A stretch of 64,000 nt of DNA from Streptomyces sp. NBC_01016 (GCF_026341035.1 NZ_JAPEOQ010000001.1:5022001-5086000); one strand, 5' to 3'; counted from the stretch's first letter, positions 16,148 through 24,197 are shown. The notes: generated from the letters alone by a model not told the origin. A program made the numbers and translations.

Positions 16148-16869
16148 CCGCCGCGGCCGGGCCCGCGGCCCGCTGGCTGCGCCCGCTGCGAACCTCTCCC
16201 ACCGCCGACGTCCGCCTCGTCTGCTTCCCGCACGCCGGGGGAGCGGCGAGCGTCTACCGGCGCTGGCTGCCCCATCTGCCCGACGCGTGCGAGCTGTGGG
16301 CCGTGCAGTACCCGGGCCGTGAGGACCGCGTCGGCGAACCGTACCCGTCGGGCCTCGGTGAACTCTCGCGGCAGATCGCCTTCGCCCTGCAATGGGCGGC
16401 CGACAAGCCGTACGCGTTGTTCGGCCACAGCATGGGAGCCGTCGTCGCCTACGAGACCTGCCGCCACCTCGCACTGCTCGGCCTTCCGCAGCCGCGCCGC
16501 CTGATCGTCTCCGGGAGCCCGCCCCCTGCCGAGGCCGCGGCCGCCTGCCGCGCGGAGGCCGACACGCCTCCCCAGTGGCTGGACACCCCCGACCTGACCA
16601 CGACCGAGACGGCCACACTGGCCACTCGGACCCTGACCGCCGACCTCGCGCTCCTCACGGACTACCGCCCCACGACAGGCCCGCCACTGAGCGTGCCGCT
16701 GACCTCGGTGCGCGGGACGGACGACCACGACCTCTCGCAGGACACCGACCGCGCCTGGCACACCGTCACCGACAACACGGCGGAGGCTCGCCTGTTGGAC
16801 GGCGGCCACTTCGGCTGCTTCACCCACCCGCGGACGGCGGTGCGCGACATCGCGTACGCGGTGACCTGA
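16144..16869 (+). CDS. Type II thioesterase of the NRPS locus
   Basis: 241-residue alpha/beta hydrolase of the external (type II) NRPS/PKS thioesterase family. It opens with RLVCFPHAGGAASVYRRW and contains the nucleophile elbow FGHSMGA (Ser about 95) and the histidine segment DGGHFGCF. ATGA overlap with the NRPS gene implies coupled translation. Such enzymes remove stalled acyl groups from carrier proteins. Because the NRPS has no fused releasing domain, this enzyme might also release the product here (inference). Confidence 0.93.
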   Translation: MTAAAGPAARWLRPLRTSPTADVRLVCFPHAGGAASVYRRWLPHLPDACELWAVQYPGREDRVGEPYPSGLGELSRQIAFALQWAADKPYALFGHSMGAVVAYETCRHLALLGLPQPRRLIVSGSPPPAEAAAACRAEADTPPQWLDTPDLTTTETATLATRTLTADLALLTDYRPTTGPPLSVPLTSVRGTDDHDLSQDTDRAWHTVTDNTAEARLLDGGHFGCFTHPRTAVRDIAYAVT

Positions 16870-16973
16870 CATCGCGATCATCAGTTACGGTCGGGTCGAG
16901 GAGGCCGAGGCCCGCGACGCGCGGCCGTGTGTCGTGCAGGCCGACCGGGGTCGCCCACGACGCAGGAGAGCCC

Positions 16974-17318
16974 ATGAGTGACATCGAGATCCGCGACGAC
17001 CGCGAGCACGGGCTGCTGCAGGCCCGCTCCGGCGGCGAAGTCGTCGGCCGCATCCAGTACTTCGTCCTTGATGAACCCGAGCGGGCCCTCGTTGCGGTGC
17101 ACACCGTCGTGGAGCCGGAACACGAGGGCAAGGGGATCGCGGGCTCGCTCACCCGCGAGCTGTACGGCATCGCCGCCGCCGAGTCGGTGGCCGTGGCTCC
17201 GCTGTGCCCGTTCGTCGTCCGGTGGGCCGAGCGGCACCCCGGCGAGGCGCCCGAGGCCTCCGCGGACCTGCTGCTCGCCGCGAAGGCCGCCGTCGAGGCC
17301 GACCCCGACAAGTGGTGA
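16974..17318 (+). CDS. Small GNAT-family N-acetyltransferase
   Basis: 114-residue protein of the short GCN5-related acetyltransferase group (YidJ-like). The acetyl-CoA loop is VEPEHEGKGIAGSL, and the C-terminus has CPFVVRWAERHP, typical of this short family. The ATG has AGGAG six to eight bases upstream. It lies 104 bases after the thioesterase in the same direction and may be a neighbour rather than part of the NRPS pathway. Substrate unknown. Confidence 0.88.
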   Translation: MSDIEIRDDREHGLLQARSGGEVVGRIQYFVLDEPERALVAVHTVVEPEHEGKGIAGSLTRELYGIAAAESVAVAPLCPFVVRWAERHPGEAPEASADLLLAAKAAVEADPDKW

Positions 17319-17362
17319 GACGGCCCTGCGCCCGGTGATCATCCGCGCATAGGGTGCCGGTC

Positions 17363-18013
17363 ATGAACCTGACGCTCGTGCACACCTCGCCCGTCCACGT
17401 GCCGGTCTTCGACGCCCTGCGCGACGCCGACCACCCGGGCCTGGAGCTGCGTCACGTCGTACGCGAGGAACTGCTCGTGCGGGCCGGCGCCGAGGGACCC
17501 GAGGCCGTCACCGACGAGGTCCGGGAGCTGCTCGTCGCGGCCGTCGCCGACGGGGCGGACGCCGTGCTGTGCACGTGTTCCACGCTCGGCGCCGTCGCGG
17601 AGGGCCTCGCAGCGGACGCCGGTGTGCCCGTGCTGCGCGTGGACCGGCCGATGGCCGCGCGGGCCGTCGCCGAGGGGGAGCGGATCGCCGTGGTCGCCAC
17701 GGTGCGCAGCACCTTCGGGCCGACGGTCGACCTGGTCGAGGAGGAGGCCCGGCGGGCCGGGCGCGCGGTGGACGTGCGCACCGTGTTCGTCGAGGGTGCC
17801 TGGGAGCTGTTCCTCGCCGGGGACAGGGACGGGTATCTCGCGCTCGTCGCCACCGCCATCGACGGCATCGCCGAGGCCGACGTGATCGTCCTGGCCCAGG
17901 CCTCCCTGACCGACGCCGCCGAGCGCGCCCACACCGCCCTGCCCGTGCTCTCCAGCCCGCGCCCCGGACTCGGCGCCGCCGCGTCGGAATGCGCGAGCGC
18001 CAATAACGCTTAG
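17363..18013 (+). CDS. Aspartate/glutamate racemase superfamily protein
   Basis: 216-residue protein of the Asp/Glu/hydantoin racemase fold. LCTCSTLGAV holds the first catalytic-type cysteine. The second half, where the partner cysteine is expected, reads VLAQASLTDAAE with alanine, so a two-base racemase mechanism is doubtful. The enzyme may be a one-cysteine decarboxylase- or isomerase-like member, or have another role. The ATG at 17363 was chosen; a GTG three codons earlier is possible. It follows the GNAT by 44 bases and ends just before a strong hairpin. Confidence 0.8.
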   Translation: MNLTLVHTSPVHVPVFDALRDADHPGLELRHVVREELLVRAGAEGPEAVTDEVRELLVAAVADGADAVLCTCSTLGAVAEGLAADAGVPVLRVDRPMAARAVAEGERIAVVATVRSTFGPTVDLVEEEARRAGRAVDVRTVFVEGAWELFLAGDRDGYLALVATAIDGIAEADVIVLAQASLTDAAERAHTALPVLSSPRPGLGAAASECASANNA

Positions 18014-18037
18014 CTTGAAGGGAGTTACCCGGAACCC

Positions 18038-18068
18038 GGGAGCCCGCCGGCGCGACCGGCCGGCTCCC
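18038..18068 (+). terminator. Hairpin between racemase-family and F420-enzyme genes
   Basis: GGGAGCC (18038-18044) pairs with GGCTCCC (18062-18068) and an inner GCCGG/CCGGC stem closes on CGCGA. There is no T run, as is common for streptomycete terminators. It could end the racemase transcript or form part of the leader of the next gene. Confidence 0.5.
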
Positions 18069-18088
18069 CGAACCAGGAGGCAGTCCGC

Positions 18089-18532
18089 ATGACCGACCCC
18101 GGCACCGACGTCGTCATCAGCCCCACCGGCTGGGTCGCCGAACAGGCCCGCACCTACGAGGAGTCCGGCGGCACCAAGGGCACCAGCATCCACGGCGCCC
18201 CGTGCCTGCTCCTCGACTACGAGGGCCGCAAGAGCGGCCAGTGGCGGCGCACCGTCCTGATCTACGGCACGGACGGTGACGACCAGCTGATCGTGGCGTC
18301 GTACGGCGGCTCGGACCAGCACCCGCAGTGGTACCTGAACCTTGAGGCCAACCCCGAGGTCCGGCTGCGTGTGGGAACCGAGCGGTTCACGGCGCGCGCC
18401 GAGACCCTGTCGCCGCAGGACAAGGCGCGGGTGTGGGACTCCCTGGTGGAGCTGTTCCCGGACTACGCGGTCTACCAGAAGAAGACGAGCCGCGACATTC
18501 CCGTCGTACGGCTGCGCCGCACCGAAGGCTGA
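18089..18532 (+). CDS. Deazaflavin (F420)-dependent nitroreductase-family protein (DUF385)
   Basis: 147-residue split-barrel protein of the Ddn/DUF385 group, which binds coenzyme F420 and reduces quinones or nitro compounds in actinobacteria. The core LLLDYEGRKSGQWRRTVLIYG and the segment ASYGGSDQHPQWYLNLEANP (given here as two known family blocks) match. AGGAGG lies ten bases before the ATG. It is convergent with a TetR gene. Its exact substrate cannot be read from sequence. Confidence 0.92.
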   Translation: MTDPGTDVVISPTGWVAEQARTYEESGGTKGTSIHGAPCLLLDYEGRKSGQWRRTVLIYGTDGDDQLIVASYGGSDQHPQWYLNLEANPEVRLRVGTERFTARAETLSPQDKARVWDSLVELFPDYAVYQKKTSRDIPVVRLRRTEG

Positions 18533-18573
18533 GAATCGGCCCGGTCCTCACGCGCCGCACCACCCCGCCCGCG

Positions 18574-19227
18574 TCAGGGAATCGCGGCCTCGATCCGGGC
18601 GAGGTGGGCGGCGAGGATCTCGTCGAACGCCGCACCGCGGTCGGCCCCGAGGGGGCGGATCTCGCGGGCGAAGTGGGCCAGGGCGGGGAAGCGCTCGGGG
18701 TCGGCACCCAGCACCGCGACCCGGAATTGCTCCATGCCCTGCTCGTACTCGCCGGGGGTGAGGCTGCCGATGCCCGCCTCGGAGGCGATCAGAGAGGCGA
18801 CGAGGATCACGATCCGGTGGTAGCGGGCCGGAATCTCCTCATCGGGCAGGCCCGAGGTCCGCAAGGCCTGTAGTACCTCTTCCATGACCAGCCGGGAGCC
18901 GGCACCCCCGGACGCGTAGCGCCCCCAGACCGCGGCGAGTTGAGGGTGCTCGCCGAAGGACTCCCGCAGACGCAGGGCCGTCGCGGTGATGCGCTGCTTC
19001 CAGTCACCCTCGGGGCGGTAGCCCTCCATCGCGGCCGCAAGGATGCGGTCGGCGACCGCGCGCAGCAGCTCCGTCTTGTTGCGGAAGTGCCGGTACAGGC
19101 TGGAGGAGTCCGTCCCGAGAGCGCCGGCGAGTTTGCGCACACTGAACGACTCGGCGTCGCTCGTGCGCAGCAGCTCCGCCGCCGTGTCCAGGATCTCCTC
19201 GGTCGACCAGCGCCTTCGGGCTGCCAT
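18574..19227 (-). CDS. TetR-family transcriptional regulator
   Basis: 217-residue TetR repressor. The helix-turn-helix spans about residues 8-55 (FSVRKLAGALGTDSSSLYRHF), followed by an all-helical ligand domain. GAGGGGAAAA precedes the ATG. It is divergent from a hormone-sensitive-lipase-family esterase, and the 194-base space between them carries a 21-base perfect inverted repeat and a 12-bp periodic array, likely its binding region. Confidence 0.93.
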   Translation of the reverse strand: MAARRRWSTEEILDTAAELLRTSDAESFSVRKLAGALGTDSSSLYRHFRNKTELLRAVADRILAAAMEGYRPEGDWKQRITATALRLRESFGEHPQLAAVWGRYASGGAGSRLVMEEVLQALRTSGLPDEEIPARYHRIVILVASLIASEAGIGSLTPGEYEQGMEQFRVAVLGADPERFPALAHFAREIRPLGADRGAAFDEILAAHLARIEAAIP

Positions 19228-19258
19228 TTTTCCCCTCTCGTCCCGGCCGAGCCTAGCT

Positions 19259-19342
19259 CATGCACATGGCCATGCACTCGGCACTGCACTGAGCGTAGTT
19301 TTCAGTCATGCACTTGGTTATGCACGCACCGCGTGCATACTA
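19259..19342. repeat. 12-bp periodic repeat array between tetR-type and esterase genes
   Basis: Units at 19259, 19271, 19283, 19307 and 19319 start CATGCAC, CATGCAC, ACTGCAC, CATGCAC and TATGCAC, all in exact 12-bp register. The register unit at 19295 is diverged. The seventh unit (19331) carries the inverted form GCGTGCAT. The first two units and the fifth share CATGCAC-N2-GG. The regular spacing suggests cooperative binding by the TetR protein or another regulator. Confidence 0.65.
19319..19339. promoter_or_regulatory. Perfect palindromic operator in the array
   Basis: TATGCACGC-ACC-GCGTGCATA has nine-base perfect arms and a three-base centre, a form typical of TetR operators. It lies 83 bases before the esterase ATG and 92 bases before the TetR ATG. 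Confidence 0.65.
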
Positions 19343-19421
19343 AGGACACATGCCCGACCGGGCCTCCCGATCGGGAGCAGCGAAGAGACGAAGCAGCGAA
19401 CAGACGCAGGGGAGACGGGAC

Positions 19422-20384
19422 ATGAGTGAGACCACTGCTGTGGAGCGGCCGCCGGAGCCGGACTTCTCGGCGATCACCAACGAGGAACTGATCGCCTACC
19501 GCGAGGCGGAGAACCGCTTCAGGGCGTCCCGTGCGGCTCGGGTGGTCCTCGGCGAGCCGGACCCGGACGCGGTCGTCGACTGGCGGAACGTGGCGCTGCC
19601 TGGCCGCGACCTGCCTGTCCGGGTGTACCGGCCGGCGGCGACCCGGGACGCGGAGGCCGGCGGCCGGGTCGATCTGCCGCTCGTGATCCATGTGCACGGA
19701 GGAGGCTTCGTGGGTACGGCGGCGCAGTGCGACTGGGCCAACAGTCACCTCGCCGCCCGGCTCCCCGCGGTCGTCGTCTCGGTCGAGCACCGCCTCGTCG
19801 CCCAGGACAGCACGCTCCCGCATGCCGCCGACGACGGCTGGGACGTGCTGCGGCACGTGGTGCGGAACGCCGGGCAGTGGGGCGTCGACCCGGCGCGCAC
19901 GGCCGTCTTCGGCGAGAGCTTCGGCGGGCTGATCAGTGCCCTGAGCGCGATCCGGGCCCGCGAGGCCGGCCTGCGGCTCAGGGCGCAGGTGCTCGTCAAC
20001 CCCGCGGTCGACGTGACCGACACGATGGAGGACCACTCCTCGACGGCCGAGTACGCGTACAGCCCGACCCGCGCCCTGCCGCTCCTGCGCTTCCTGCGGC
20101 GACTGTCCGTCCCGCCGGGGATCGATGCCCGCGCGTACTCGCCGCTGTACGCGGACGACCTGGGCGGACTCGCGCCGGCGCTCGTGGTGGTGCCGACCCA
20201 GGACGCGGTGGCCGACCACGGCCGGCGCTACGCCGAACGACTGCGGGAGGCCGGGACACCCGTGAGGCTCACCGAATACCCGGGAGCGAAGCATGCGTTC
20301 CTCTCCCTGCCGGGCATGGAACCGCAGGCCGAGGCCGCCCGCACGGAGATCCGCGAGTTCCTCGGTGCGGCCCTGGCGGACTGA
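19422..20384 (+). CDS. Alpha/beta-hydrolase esterase, hormone-sensitive-lipase family
   Basis: 320-residue cytoplasmic esterase. VIHVHGGGF is the HSL oxyanion motif, FGESFGG holds the nucleophile serine, VPTQDAVADHG the acid, and GAKHAFLSL the histidine. The ATG at 19422 has GGGGAG about eight bases upstream. It is divergent from TetR and probably under its control through the intervening repeats. A perfect 32-base terminator follows. Confidence 0.93.
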   Translation: MSETTAVERPPEPDFSAITNEELIAYREAENRFRASRAARVVLGEPDPDAVVDWRNVALPGRDLPVRVYRPAATRDAEAGGRVDLPLVIHVHGGGFVGTAAQCDWANSHLAARLPAVVVSVEHRLVAQDSTLPHAADDGWDVLRHVVRNAGQWGVDPARTAVFGESFGGLISALSAIRAREAGLRLRAQVLVNPAVDVTDTMEDHSSTAEYAYSPTRALPLLRFLRRLSVPPGIDARAYSPLYADDLGGLAPALVVVPTQDAVADHGRRYAERLREAGTPVRLTEYPGAKHAFLSLPGMEPQAEAARTEIREFLGAALAD

Positions 20385-20388
20385 ACGA

Positions 20389-20420
20389 GGTGCTGCGCGA
20401 CGGGCCCGTCGCGCAGCACC
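20389..20420 (+). terminator. Intrinsic terminator after the esterase gene
   Basis: Sixteen-base arms (GGTGCTGCGCGACGGG and its exact complement) form one perfect palindrome with no loop spacer, starting five bases after the esterase stop. The symmetry means it can act in both directions. Confidence 0.8.
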
Positions 20421-20477
20421 CGCCTCGACGTGATCACGGACCCATGGAGGAGGAGACAGTTGGTGGAGGAGGAGACG

Positions 20478-21260
20478 GTGCGACGCGTCGGCATCATCGG
20501 GGTGGGCGAGATCGGCCGGGCCGTCGTCGAGGGCCTGCGCCACGAGGGCGGTGCTTGGCCGGAGGTGTTCCTCTCCCCGCGGGGAGCCCGCACGGCCGAG
20601 GCACTGTCCGAGCAGTACGCGGGTGTCACGGTGTGTGCCGACAACCAAGAGGTGGTGGACCGCTCCGAGTTGGTGCTCCTCGCGGTGCGCCGCCGGGACT
20701 GGCACGACGCCGTGGCCGGACTACGGATCGACGGCGACAGGGTCGTGGTCAACGTGATGGCCGGCGTCGGCAATGACGAACTGCGTCGAACGCTCGGCGC
20801 CGACGTCCCGTTGGTCCGCGCCATCCCCCTGCCGACCATCCGCGAACGCCGCTCCGTCACGGTCGTGCACCCCTCGCACCCGGAGGTGGATGCCTTCTTC
20901 GCGCGGATGGGCGGCGCGCTGCCCGTCGCGGACGAGGCCGCCTTCAACGTTCTCTCCGCGCTGACCGGCACGTTGACCACCCACTACGCGTATCTCGCGA
21001 CGCTCGCCGCATGGGCCGCCGACCACGGCATCGCCCCCGACGACGCCGACCGCTACGTCCGCGGCCTCTTCCAAGGCATCGGCCGCTCGCTGGGCGACGG
21101 GACCCGCTCCCTGAACCGGCTCGCGGCCGACCACGAGACGCCGAACGGGAACAACGAACGCATCCGCACCACCTGGTTCGATCCGGCCAACGTCGAGGCC
21201 CTCACGCAGGCGCTCGACGAGCTGCTCGCCGACCTCGGCCGGCCACTCGACGGGTCGTAG
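20478..21260 (+). CDS. NAD(P)-binding oxidoreductase, pyrroline-5-carboxylate reductase-like
   Basis: 260-residue ProC-type reductase. RRVGIIGVGEIGRAV is the Rossmann loop, LLAVRRRDW the segment after beta-4, and the C-terminal all-helical dimerisation part starts near AFNVLSALTGTLTTHYAYL. It lacks the SGPAY signature of true ProC, so the imine substrate may differ. The GTG at 20478 puts the dinucleotide fold at the usual distance; GTG 20463 and TTG 20460 are alternatives. A short duplicated GGAGGAGGAGAC stretch gives each candidate a ribosome site. Confidence 0.8.
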   Translation: MRRVGIIGVGEIGRAVVEGLRHEGGAWPEVFLSPRGARTAEALSEQYAGVTVCADNQEVVDRSELVLLAVRRRDWHDAVAGLRIDGDRVVVNVMAGVGNDELRRTLGADVPLVRAIPLPTIRERRSVTVVHPSHPEVDAFFARMGGALPVADEAAFNVLSALTGTLTTHYAYLATLAAWAADHGIAPDDADRYVRGLFQGIGRSLGDGTRSLNRLAADHETPNGNNERIRTTWFDPANVEALTQALDELLADLGRPLDGS

Positions 21261-21338
21261 GCGTGGACTCGGCGGGCGTGGGCACGCGAGCCGGGAGACA
21301 GTGGAAAGGTCCCCTCCGAACCGTTGGAGGAACCAACG

Positions 21339-21548
21339 ATGACCCAACCGTTCCCCGATCCCGTCCCGCCGACCCCCACGCCCGGGCCCGGCCCCGGTCC
21401 CGACCGGCCGGATCCCGGTCCGATGCCGGACCCGTTCCCGACGCCGGTGCCCGAGCCCTCGCCGCGGCCCTCGCCGTCACCGACGCCGCCGCTCCCGGAC
21501 CCGGACCCCGATCCACACCCACCGGAGCCCGAGCCCTCACCCGCCTAG
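21339..21548 (+). CDS. Small proline-rich protein
   Basis: 69-residue protein made almost entirely of Pro with Asp, Glu, Ser, Thr and Gly in PxP units (PTPTPGPGPGPD, EPSPRPSPSP). It has no signal peptide or hydrophobic part. GGAGG lies eight bases before the ATG. The arms CGTTGG and CCAACG (21322-21338) place most of that ribosome site in a hairpin loop. It is convergent with the 6-phosphogluconate dehydrogenase gene, three bases apart. Function unknown; low-complexity coding of this sort could also be fortuitous. Confidence 0.55.
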   Translation: MTQPFPDPVPPTPTPGPGPGPDRPDPGPMPDPFPTPVPEPSPRPSPSPTPPLPDPDPDPHPPEPEPSPA

Positions 21549-21551
21549 CGG

Positions 21552-22991
21552 CTACGCGTCGACCTCGGAGCGGTCACCGCCCCACAGCGTGTGGAACGAG
21601 CCCTCCCGGTCGACCCTGCGGTACGTGTGCGCGCCGAAGAAGTCCCGCTGGCCCTGCGTGAGCGCGGCCGGCAGGCGCTCGGCGCGCAGCGCGTCGTAGT
21701 AGGCGAGCGCGGCGGCGAAGCCCGGCGTGGGCACACCCTGCGTGGTCGCCGCGACCAGGACCGAGCGCCAGTCGTCCTGCGCCGCGGCGATCTCGTCGGC
21801 GAAGCCCTTGTCGGACAGCAGCGAGACCAGGTTCGGCTCGGCCTCGTACGCCGCCGTGATCCGGTCGAGGAACGCGGCGCGGATGATGCAGCCGCCGCGC
21901 CAGATCCGGGCCACCGCACCGGAGTCGATGTTCCAGTCGTACTCCTCGCTGCCCGCGGAGATCTCGTGGAAGCCCTGCGTGTACGACACGATCTTCGAGG
22001 CGTACAGGGCCTGTTCGACGCGGTCGGCGAAGGCGGCGGCCTCCGACTCGCTCAGTGCCACGGCCGTCGGACCCGCCAACTCGCGTGAGGCGGTGCGCAG
22101 TTCCGCGTGCCCGGACAGGGAGCGCGCGAACACCGCCTCCGCGATGCCGGACACCGGCACGCCCAGGTCGAGCGCGATCTGTACCGTCCAGCGGCCGGTG
22201 CCCTTCTGCTCGGCCTGGTCCTGGACGACGTCCACGAAGGGCTTGCCGGTCGCCTCGTCGACGTGCGAGAGGACCTCGGCCGTGATCTCGATCAGGTAGG
22301 AGTCGAGGCGGCCCGTGTTCCAGGTGCGGAAGATGTCGGCGATCTGCGCGGGGGAGTACCCGGCCACGTCGCGCAGCAACTGGTAGGCCTCGCCGATGAG
22401 TTGCATGTCGGCGTACTCGATGCCGTTGTGCACCATCTTGACGAAGTGGCCCGCCCCGTCGGGGCCGACGTGTGTCACGCAGGGCGCGCCGTCCTTCGCC
22501 TTGGCGGAGATCTTCTCCAGCATCGGGCCGAGCGAGGCGTACGACTCGACGCTGCCGCCGGGCATGATGCTCGGCCCGTGCAGCGCGCCCTCCTCGCCGC
22601 CGGAGACGCCGGTGCCGACGAAGTGGATGCCCTGCTCGCGCAGTTCCCTCTCACGGCGACGGGTGTCCGCGAAGTGCGCGTTGCCGCCGTCGATGATCAT
22701 GTCGCCCGACTCCATGAGCGGCGCGAACTCCTTGATCACCGCGTCCGTCGGCTCGCCCGCCTTCACCATGATGACCAGGCGCCGCGGCCGCTCCAGCGCG
22801 GCCACGAACTCCTCGGCCGTCTCGGTCGGTACGAAGATGCCCTCCTCGCCGAACTCCTCGACCAGCGCGTGCGTACGGGACGCCGTGCGGTTGTGAAGGG
22901 CGACCGTGTAGCCGTTGCGGGCGAAGTTCCGGGCGAGATTGCGCCCCATCACAGCGAGCCCTGTGACACCGATCTGGGCTGTGTCGCTCAT
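21552..22991 (-). CDS. gnd: 6-phosphogluconate dehydrogenase (NADP+, decarboxylating)
   Basis: 479-residue enzyme of the oxidative pentose-phosphate pathway, converting 6-phosphogluconate to ribulose 5-phosphate, CO2 and NADPH. The coenzyme loop is GLAVMGRNLARNFARNGY, the substrate signature IIDGGNAHFADTRRR, and the catalytic lysine lies in GHFVKMVHNGIEY. Length matches the long (E. coli-like) form. The start MSDTAQIG was chosen because AGGAG lies about ten bases upstream; an in-frame ATG 20 codons earlier has no such site. Cytoplasmic. Divergent from the CE7 esterase. Confidence 0.97.
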   Translation of the reverse strand: MSDTAQIGVTGLAVMGRNLARNFARNGYTVALHNRTASRTHALVEEFGEEGIFVPTETAEEFVAALERPRRLVIMVKAGEPTDAVIKEFAPLMESGDMIIDGGNAHFADTRRRERELREQGIHFVGTGVSGGEEGALHGPSIMPGGSVESYASLGPMLEKISAKAKDGAPCVTHVGPDGAGHFVKMVHNGIEYADMQLIGEAYQLLRDVAGYSPAQIADIFRTWNTGRLDSYLIEITAEVLSHVDEATGKPFVDVVQDQAEQKGTGRWTVQIALDLGVPVSGIAEAVFARSLSGHAELRTASRELAGPTAVALSESEAAAFADRVEQALYASKIVSYTQGFHEISAGSEEYDWNIDSGAVARIWRGGCIIRAAFLDRITAAYEAEPNLVSLLSDKGFADEIAAAQDDWRSVLVAATTQGVPTPGFAAALAYYDALRAERLPAALTQGQRDFFGAHTYRRVDREGSFHTLWGGDRSEVDA

Positions 22992-23088
22992 GCCTGCCGC
23001 TCCTGTCGCTTCTGTTGCTTGTGCCTGCGGAAGATGAAAGATCTTGTTCATTTCTGGTGGGAAGTCGCGTTAGGTTGGCGATCCGACC

Positions 23089-23120
23089 CCACCATGGATT
23101 CTCTCCACCGTGGACTCTCT
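23089..23120. repeat. Tandem 16-bp repeat before the CE7 esterase
   Basis: CCACCATGGATTCTCT is followed at once by CCACCGTGGACTCTCT, two differences in 16. It lies 18 bases before the esterase start, in the divergent space with gnd. It could be a paired operator site. Confidence 0.5.
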
Positions 23121-23138
23121 ACGAAATTGGAGCCGTGC

Positions 23139-24110
23139 GTGCCTCATTTCGACCTGTCACTCGATGCGTTGCGTACTTATCAGCCGGAGTTGACCGCCCC
23201 CGACGACTTCGACGCCTTCTGGGAGAAGACCCTGGTCGAGGCCAGGGAGCACGACCTGGACGCACGCTTCGAGCCCGTCGACGTCCCGTACACGGCAGTC
23301 GACGTATTCGACGTTACGTATGCGGGCTTCGGCGGGCATCCCGTGAAGGGCTGGCTGGTCCTTCCGGCAGGCGCGAACGAGCCGCTTCCGGCCGTTGTCG
23401 AGTACATCGGCTACGGAGGCGGCCGCGGCCTGCCGCACACCCACCTGCGCTGGGCGGCCGCCGGGTTCGCGCACTTCGTGATGGACACCCGCGGGCAGGG
23501 CAGCGGCGGCAGCGTCGGCGACACCCCCGACCCGGTCGGCTCCACGCCGTCCCAGCCGGGCTTCATGACGCGCGGCATCCAGGACCCGCACGAGTACTAC
23601 TACCGCCGCGTCTACACGGACGCCGTGCGCGCCGTCGACGCCGCCCGCTCGCACCCGCTCGTGGACGCCTCGCGGGTCGCCGTCACCGGCGGCAGCCAGG
23701 GCGGCGGCATCACGATCGCCGTGGCGGGCCTCGTGCCCGACCTGCGGGCTGCCGCGCCCGACGTGCCGTTCCTGTGCGACTTCCGGCGCGCGGCCACGCT
23801 CACCGAGCGTCACCCGTACCGGGAGATCGCCCTCTACCTCAAGGCCCACATCGGCGAGGACGAGCGCGCCTTCCGCACGCTCTCCTACTTCGACGGCATC
23901 AACTTCGCGGCGCGTGCCACGGCGCCGACCCTGTTCTCCGCCGCCCTGGAGGACCTGACCTGCCCGCCGTCCACGGTCTTCGGCGCGTACAACCACTGGG
24001 CGGGCAGCGAGAAGACGATCGAGGTGTACACGTTCAACGACCACGAGGGCGGCGGCCCCTTCCAGCAGGCCGCACAACTTCGTTGGATTCCTGGGCACTT
24101 GAGGGGCTGA
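23139..24110 (+). CDS. CE7 family acetyl esterase (acetylxylan esterase/cephalosporin C deacetylase)
   Basis: 323-residue AXE1-type esterase, the usual size of the family, which removes acetyl groups from xylo-oligosaccharides or cephalosporin C. The oxyanion region is EYIGYGGGRG, RGQGSG follows, VTGGSQGGG holds the nucleophile Ser, LEDLTCPPST the Asp, and FNDHEGGG the His. No signal peptide, so it acts inside the cell on imported substrates. The GTG at 23139 has TGGAG six bases upstream; an ATG 15 codons earlier is in frame but lies in the repeat. Confidence 0.93.
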   Translation: MPHFDLSLDALRTYQPELTAPDDFDAFWEKTLVEAREHDLDARFEPVDVPYTAVDVFDVTYAGFGGHPVKGWLVLPAGANEPLPAVVEYIGYGGGRGLPHTHLRWAAAGFAHFVMDTRGQGSGGSVGDTPDPVGSTPSQPGFMTRGIQDPHEYYYRRVYTDAVRAVDAARSHPLVDASRVAVTGGSQGGGITIAVAGLVPDLRAAAPDVPFLCDFRRAATLTERHPYREIALYLKAHIGEDERAFRTLSYFDGINFAARATAPTLFSAALEDLTCPPSTVFGAYNHWAGSEKTIEVYTFNDHEGGGPFQQAAQLRWIPGHLRG

Positions 24111-24147
24111 ATCCCGCCAAGGTGGCTCGGGGCACTCTTGTCCACTT

Positions 24148-24179
24148 ACGTAGGAGCGGCTAATTTGCCGCTCCTACGT
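24148..24179 (+). terminator. Hairpin between CE7 esterase and Rpf-like gene
   Basis: ACGTAGGAGCGGC pairs exactly with GCCGCTCCTACGT around a TAATTT loop. It is 38 bases after the esterase stop and 19 bases before the next ATG, so it ends the esterase transcript or attenuates the cell-wall gene. Confidence 0.7.
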
Positions 24180-24197
24180 GTGGCTGAGGGGGCATTC

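Noticed and set aside
19259..19342. CRISPR-like array
   Set aside because: Units are 12 bases with five-base variable parts, no spacers of CRISPR size and no cas genes; an operator array is more likely.
24111..24197. c-di-AMP (ydaO-type) riboswitch before the Rpf-like gene
   Set aside because: Only 87 bases separate the genes and they are mostly one terminator-like hairpin; the conserved aptamer would not fit.
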